From contig NC_134419.1 of NCBI RefSeq assembly GCF_030867145.1, forward strand, positions 1,922,001 through 1,986,000: 64,000 bases of DNA, written 5' to 3'. The position numbers and the translations under genes were made by a program. Below the pieces are notes generated by a model. The model saw only the letters and a program-made list of their open reading frames with translations, had not been told where the DNA came from and made no database searches. The stretch comes from Opisthocomus hoazin. Lineage: Eukaryota > Chordata > Aves > Opisthocomiformes > Opisthocomidae. This document shows positions 59,295 through 64,000 of the stretch, piece after piece (the first letter of the stretch is position 1; every line of letters begins with the position of its first letter).

Positions 59295-61465
59295 ACTGGA
59301 TGTCATAAGCCAACCCTGCCCTCGTCGGGCCTTCCTCTCCGAGGCTTGCATGCTTAAGGATCCCAAACAACTAAGAAATTTTAAAAAAAAAAAGGAGACT
59401 GTCATTCATACCATTCACACCTAAAGACTGAATTTTATCTGTTTTGAAAATGAACTTCTCTCGCTACACAGAAGCAACAATATGGTAGTCAGTTTTGTAT
59501 TTAGAAATGTAATGGTAGCAGGGATGTTTTCATAATTTTTTCAGAGATTATGCATTCTTCATGGATACTTTTTTGTATTGCTGCTTGAAAATATGCGTTT
59601 CCAAACTTGAAATATAGGTGTGAACAGTGTGTACCAGTTAAAAGCTTTCACTTCATTTGTCGTTTTTTTTTTTTTGATTCAGGATTTTAGACGTTTTCCC
59701 CAAACTACAACCCGGGTTTTAATTATTGCACACTATTTCCGTTTCCTTAATTCCCGTTTAGCAGATTTTTATCAGCCCATGGTCTTTTGGAATATGTGAA
59801 ATTTTTAATTTGGCAGACTGCTAGTGCTGTATGGAATACTAACTCCTGGAGTTACTTTAGTTCTAATGCTTAATTTCAGACTTGGAAAAACAGTCATTTT
59901 TCATCTGCGTTTGGTGGTTTGTTTACGCAAAATCTTTATATGAAATTGATACTGGATACTTGAAAAAGATTCAGAGCACATTGGTTTATAGCTAAATACG
60001 TGTGTATTGATCCAGCGATGATGTGTGGATAATTGGTCTAAACACTTTTTTAAAATTAATGTATTGCCCCTTTCGCTCGCCCTTTTTACCTTTATTCCCT
60101 CCTCCCCCCTTCAACAGAACACGATGCTTTGTTGGCAGAAGGAAAAAGAGATTTTTACATTACCGATGGTTTTCCTCTGAGAGGGTGCCCTGCAGGCTGG
60201 AGTGACCTTTGCTGTTGTGGGAGGTGGGGAAGGTGGGAGCCGTCGCTCCGGCCGGGGCCTGTCGAGACGGGTCCGTCGGTGCGGGCCGTCTCGGCAGCGC
60301 TGGGTGCGGCGGGCGGGAGGTCCGCGCGCGGCGCGACGGGAAGGTGCGGAACGAAACCCCGGCGCTTCACCGCTCCGTCAGAGTTCTGTTCGGGATTTGT
60401 GCAGTGTTCAAGGTCTGATTGCTCGTTGAGAAATGAATGTTTTTCAGAGCACGGCTCCAAGAAACCCTGTCTACCCCTGCAGAAATCTGCCGTAGGTTGA
60501 ATTTAATCCCTGTGAACAGGGTTACCACTTCGGTACACAGAGTTGAGAGAATGAGTGTTAAAGAGGGTTTCGTAGGGTTTGTATCTGCAGCGTTTGTTAG
60601 GAGACTAGAAACAGGTTTCTCATTTTATTTAACGTTTCACGCTTTGGACAGCTTGTAACGTATTTGTAGTTTCTTAACTAGGTAGATAGAAAACTAAAGG
60701 TAACGCCCTATTTTTTTAAAAGCTGTACAGGACAGGCAAAAAAGTATTGGAGACGTTTGAATATGAAATATCAAACTCCTTAACTGTGGTGTTTAGCTGG
60801 CTTGCTTTGAGCTATTTTCTACAGACGTTTTTGTTGTAAACCACTGTTAATATCATTGCATCAGACTTCCAGTGCGCTCACCGTTGGAAGTTCCAGGCTG
60901 TGAGGAGGAGACAAGTTTTCAAACTGGATGGTGACTCCGAGCGGGCCTTGCCCAGGCGCTCGGTGCGGGGCTGTCGGAGGTCCGGCCCCGAGCTGCTCCT
61001 CTCCCCGCGTGGTTTGGTGGGACGCGGTGCCGGTGCGGCGTTAGGGACACCTTGGGCAGCACAAGCAAACCGATGCCTCCATGTGCTGCGGAGACACGCT
61101 TGCGGAAGAGCTCGCTCTGGAACAGAAACCTTCCTCCCCTCACCCACGCTGTCTCTTTGCTGTTTAGTTGCCACTTGGCCTGTTGGAAAACTTCGGGGCC
61201 GGTCAGTCGGTCGCTCGGGGCCCTGCCTGCGGGACTGGGCAGGAAGCTTTCCCTTCTCCTGCTGTAGAGCGTAGAGCAGCTTCCCAAACGGCGTGTCACC
61301 TCCGATTTTCAGACAGCTTGTACTTACAACTGGGTCTGTCTGCTGTTCCAATAGGTGTAAATTTGCCTCTTTCAGTCCATTTGTGTCAAGAACTAAAGCT
61401 GTGAACGTATACCTTTAATATTGGCGGGTGTGAACTGAAATAAAGGTTTATTTTCATGCTCTTCT
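59295..61465 (+). other. SERBP1: SERBP1 3'UTR
   Basis: The sequence after the stop is AT-rich and non-coding, apart from a GC-rich patch at about 60190-60360. The first canonical AATAAA is at 61439-61444, giving a 3'UTR of about 2.1 kb, within the range known for the gene. Earlier non-canonical poly(A) sites cannot be excluded. Confidence 0.55.
61439..61444 (+). terminator. SERBP1: Likely SERBP1 poly(A) signal AATAAA
   Basis: This is the first AATAAA after the stop codon and is followed by a T-rich stretch (GGTTTATTTTCATG). A second AATAAA at 62039-62044 is an alternative distal site. Confidence 0.5.
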
Positions 61466-63529
61466 AAAAACGTCATGAAAAGACGTGGAGATGAAACCAC
61501 TTAGACGAAGAGCATCTCATCTAGGTTCTGCCCCGAGCGGTCCAGTCTGCCTGCGGCGATGGTGCTCGGGCATTTCCACTGCCGGGAGCGGACTTTGCTT
61601 GGGAAAATGTCTCTCGAGTAGCTTATTGACAATTAATGATCCTGCTCTTTAGTGGTATTTTCTGTCCTCTTGCTTGCTACTGTTGCTGTCACGCCAAACC
61701 CAGAGGACTAGACCTTTTAAAATCTAAACAATTTGAAAAAGGTGGTGGGCAGAAAAAGCTGGAAAGCAGCACGTGATGCAAATTGACTCTTGAACATAAC
61801 GATGGCAAGGTTGGAGCATGAAAGTTCATCTTCCAGATCGAGAGCGTCTGGTGCTGGGAGGAAACGAGACCGATTCATAAACGCAAGTGTTAGCCGTGCG
61901 GGAAAGGACGTGAATCCTTCGGAAACGTCCCAAGTTGGTGTGACCATGGGGTGTCTGCAGCCCGAGGGCTTGAGAACGCTCGCCTGTAACGCCTCTTTGC
62001 CCGCCGAGATCGGTTTGCGTAGCCATGCCTCTTGTTCTAATAAACGCAGGAGATCTACCTAAAGCCGACACTTCCAGCGTTTGCTAACCTGCTTCTTTCC
62101 CAAAATCATCGTGGGGGACCGCGTTCCCTCCGTTTCGTGCTCCCGGGCTGCTCTGCCTCGGCCGGGTAGCGGCATCCCGGCCAGGTTCGGGCTGCGTCTG
62201 AGTCCGCAGCGAGTCCCCCGCTGCCCTCGCAAGCCGAGCGTCGTGTCCTTGCTGGGGGAGCGTAGCCTGGCGGGGGGGAGGACGGTGCCTGTGCCCTCGC
62301 TGGGAGGCTTGCAAGTAGGGGTGATGAAGTTTGGTGGTTGTCCTGCTAATGGTGCTGTTGGTCTTGGAGCGGGGCTTCAGGGGAAGACCCGCGTGGGAGA
62401 AACGTGAAGAGCAAGGAGAAAATGCGCTCGAGTGTTCTGTTGGGCATTTGGTGAAGGTCGATATGCAGAAATAGATGGATGATGAAATAATCTGCCTTTT
62501 TTTTAAGAAAAAAAAAAAAATACCCTTTGGTAATAAGTATCTAATTTGGTTGTAGGCAGCTGCCTTGAGGTGCTGGTTTGTGATGCCCAGACGGAATCCT
62601 CTTGCCAGGCTGGGTGTGGAGAAAACAGAGCTCTGTTATCCTGGATGTCTGCCCCAAGTCCAAGAGGAACGTTTGCCGCTGGGTGACACCAAGCCGGTCT
62701 GAAAGATGGGAGATGTCTGCGTGCCGGGCTGGAGAGCAGACCTCGGAACGGGCTGCTAGCCCGCAGCACGACGGGGTGCAGGCTACTGAAGCTGCTCCCA
62801 CGTTCTGCCCGGCTCTCGCTACAACAGCGGCCTGGGCTTTGCCGCTGGCAGGGGGTGCGGTGGTGGCCGCAGCCCGCGGCCGGTCGCTTCGCCGCCGGAC
62901 TGGAGCGTGCCGGGCCGCAGGGGCGAGCACCTCAGCTGGAGCTGAGGGCGGGCAGCCCGTGGTGGTCCCGTGTTTCCCGACGGATGAGTGGGACGTGCTG
63001 TCACTGCATTCCCTGGAGGAGAGAAAGCAAGTAAGAGCTTACACGTTGGGCTTTGCTTTTTGAGTTTCAGCAGGGAGTACAGCTCCAGAAGTCGGGGTGA
63101 GGACGGGAGGCGTGGCCGTGGCTGGGGTGCTGTGTCTCGGCTCGGTGGCGGCATGGCGGCCGGTGTGCCTTGGCAGGGAGCAGTGGCTCCGGTGGCTTGC
63201 GGGCGTGGGGCCGGAGAGGAGCCGAGCGGGGCCGGCGCTGATGCTCGGCTGCGGATGTTTCGGTGCGGGGAGCTGCCCCGGTTTGCGTTGGGTCGCTGCC
63301 TGCGGGCGTGAGCTTGCCCGGCGCGGCCGAGAAGCGTGCTCGAGCCTTTGGGCCAGTCTGGAGGTGGCAGCGGGGACGCAAACAAGTCCCAGGCTTGAAA
63401 TACTATCCAAAAATACAGCTCAGAATTAAATTCCTGCTGTGTGAGTAGGGCTGTGCTGCGGAGCTGCCGCAGAGCCTCCTTGCACGTGGTTTGATGGCAA
63501 AAAACCCCACCATGGGAGACCCGTATTTA
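61466..63529. other. DNA downstream of SERBP1, nothing recognised
   Basis: There is moderately GC-rich unique sequence with a distal AATAAA at 62039-62044 and a poly-A run near 62507. Human synteny would place IL12RB2 beyond SERBP1, but no exon of it is visible here. Confidence 0.4.
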
Positions 63530-63925
63530 AACCAGCTGAGGGAGCTGGGGCTGGTCAGCCTGGAGAAGAGAAGGCTGCTGGGTGACCTTAGAGCAGCTGC
63601 CAGTGCCTGGAGGGGCTACAGGAAGGGTGGAGAGGGGCTTTTCACAAGGGGGTGCAGTGATAGGACAAGGGGAACGGCTCCAAACTAACAGAGGGCAGAG
63701 TTAGATGAGATATTAGGAAGAAATTCTTCCCCCTGAGGGTGGTGAGGCCCTGGCCCAGGCTGCCTAGAGAAGCTGTGGCTGCCCCCTCCCTGGCAGTGCT
63801 CAAGGCCAGGTTGGATGGAGCTCTGAGCACCCTGGGCTGGTGGGAGATGTCCCTGCTGATGGCAGGGGGGTTGGAACCAGATGAGCTTTAGGGTCCCTTC
63901 CAACCCAAACCACTCTGTGATTGAA
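63530..63925 (+). mobile_element. Older CR1 3' fragment of a different lineage
   Basis: It encodes a diverged form of the ORF2 end (LRELGLVSLEKRRLLGDLRA) followed by [22 protein letters not shown] sequence, broken by frame changes. It ends in TTCCAACCCAAACCACTCTG. It is clearly not of the young A or B type. Confidence 0.9.
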
Positions 63926-64000
63926 AGGGCGGGTGGAAGGGGAGGGCGCACGTCGCTGGCGTGGGTGACGAGGTGAGGCGGGCTGGGTGCTGTGCCCGCA

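Noticed and set aside
61466-63529. Exons of IL12RB2, expected next by human synteny
   Set aside because: No fibronectin-type or cytokine-receptor motif could be read on either strand.

Overview
This window is vertebrate nuclear DNA, almost certainly from a bird. It holds three spliced genes whose exons can be read directly: GNG12 (+, last two coding exons, 7443-9958), GADD45A (-, complete, 17724-15631) and SERBP1 (+, complete coding region, 42862-59294). Read from the other strand, the order SERBP1(-), GADD45A(+), GNG12(-) is the arrangement known on human chromosome 1p31.3, so this is a conserved syntenic block. The bird assignment rests on about two dozen 5'-truncated CR1 LINE fragments. 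Most of the young ones end in the ATTCTGTG-type tail typical of avian CR1. The species cannot be fixed from the sequence; the high copy density suggests a lineage with recent CR1 activity.

Layout. 1-7421 is most simply the last part of a GNG12 upstream intron and is littered with CR1. 7422-9958 carries the two GNG12 coding exons, separated by an intron with a CR1 inserted in a TAGGG pentanucleotide array. 9959-about 14.9 kb is the GNG12 3' side, with a large GC-rich minisatellite at 10412-11085. GADD45A follows tail to tail with GNG12. It is compact: introns 1 and 2 are about 120 bp each, and intron 3 contains an uninterrupted 854-bp purine run. Its promoter, around 17.8-18.0 kb, keeps octamer and CCAAT motifs. 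18-42 kb is the GADD45A-SERBP1 intergenic region, mostly GC-rich, with many CR1 copies and an orphan CpG island at about 26.65-27.15 kb. SERBP1 starts in a strong CpG island at 42.2-43.5 kb. Its body is AT-rich and free of young CR1, and its 3'UTR probably ends near 61.46 kb. The last 2.5 kb are unassigned apart from an older CR1 fragment at the end.

The genes do not form an operon-like system. GNG12 is a prenylated G-protein gamma subunit, GADD45A a stress-response regulator and SERBP1 an RGG-type mRNA- and ribosome-binding protein. I found no credible new gene system. The best observations are: a CR1 subfamily whose five informative copies all share one ORF2 frameshift; a triplicated YY1/ZNF143-like module in the SERBP1 promoter; a possible 39-nt in-frame cassette exon near the SERBP1 3' end; an apparent one-base deletion in SERBP1 exon 1; the giant polypurine tract in GADD45A intron 3; and an orphan, apparently divergent CpG-island promoter between facing CR1 copies.
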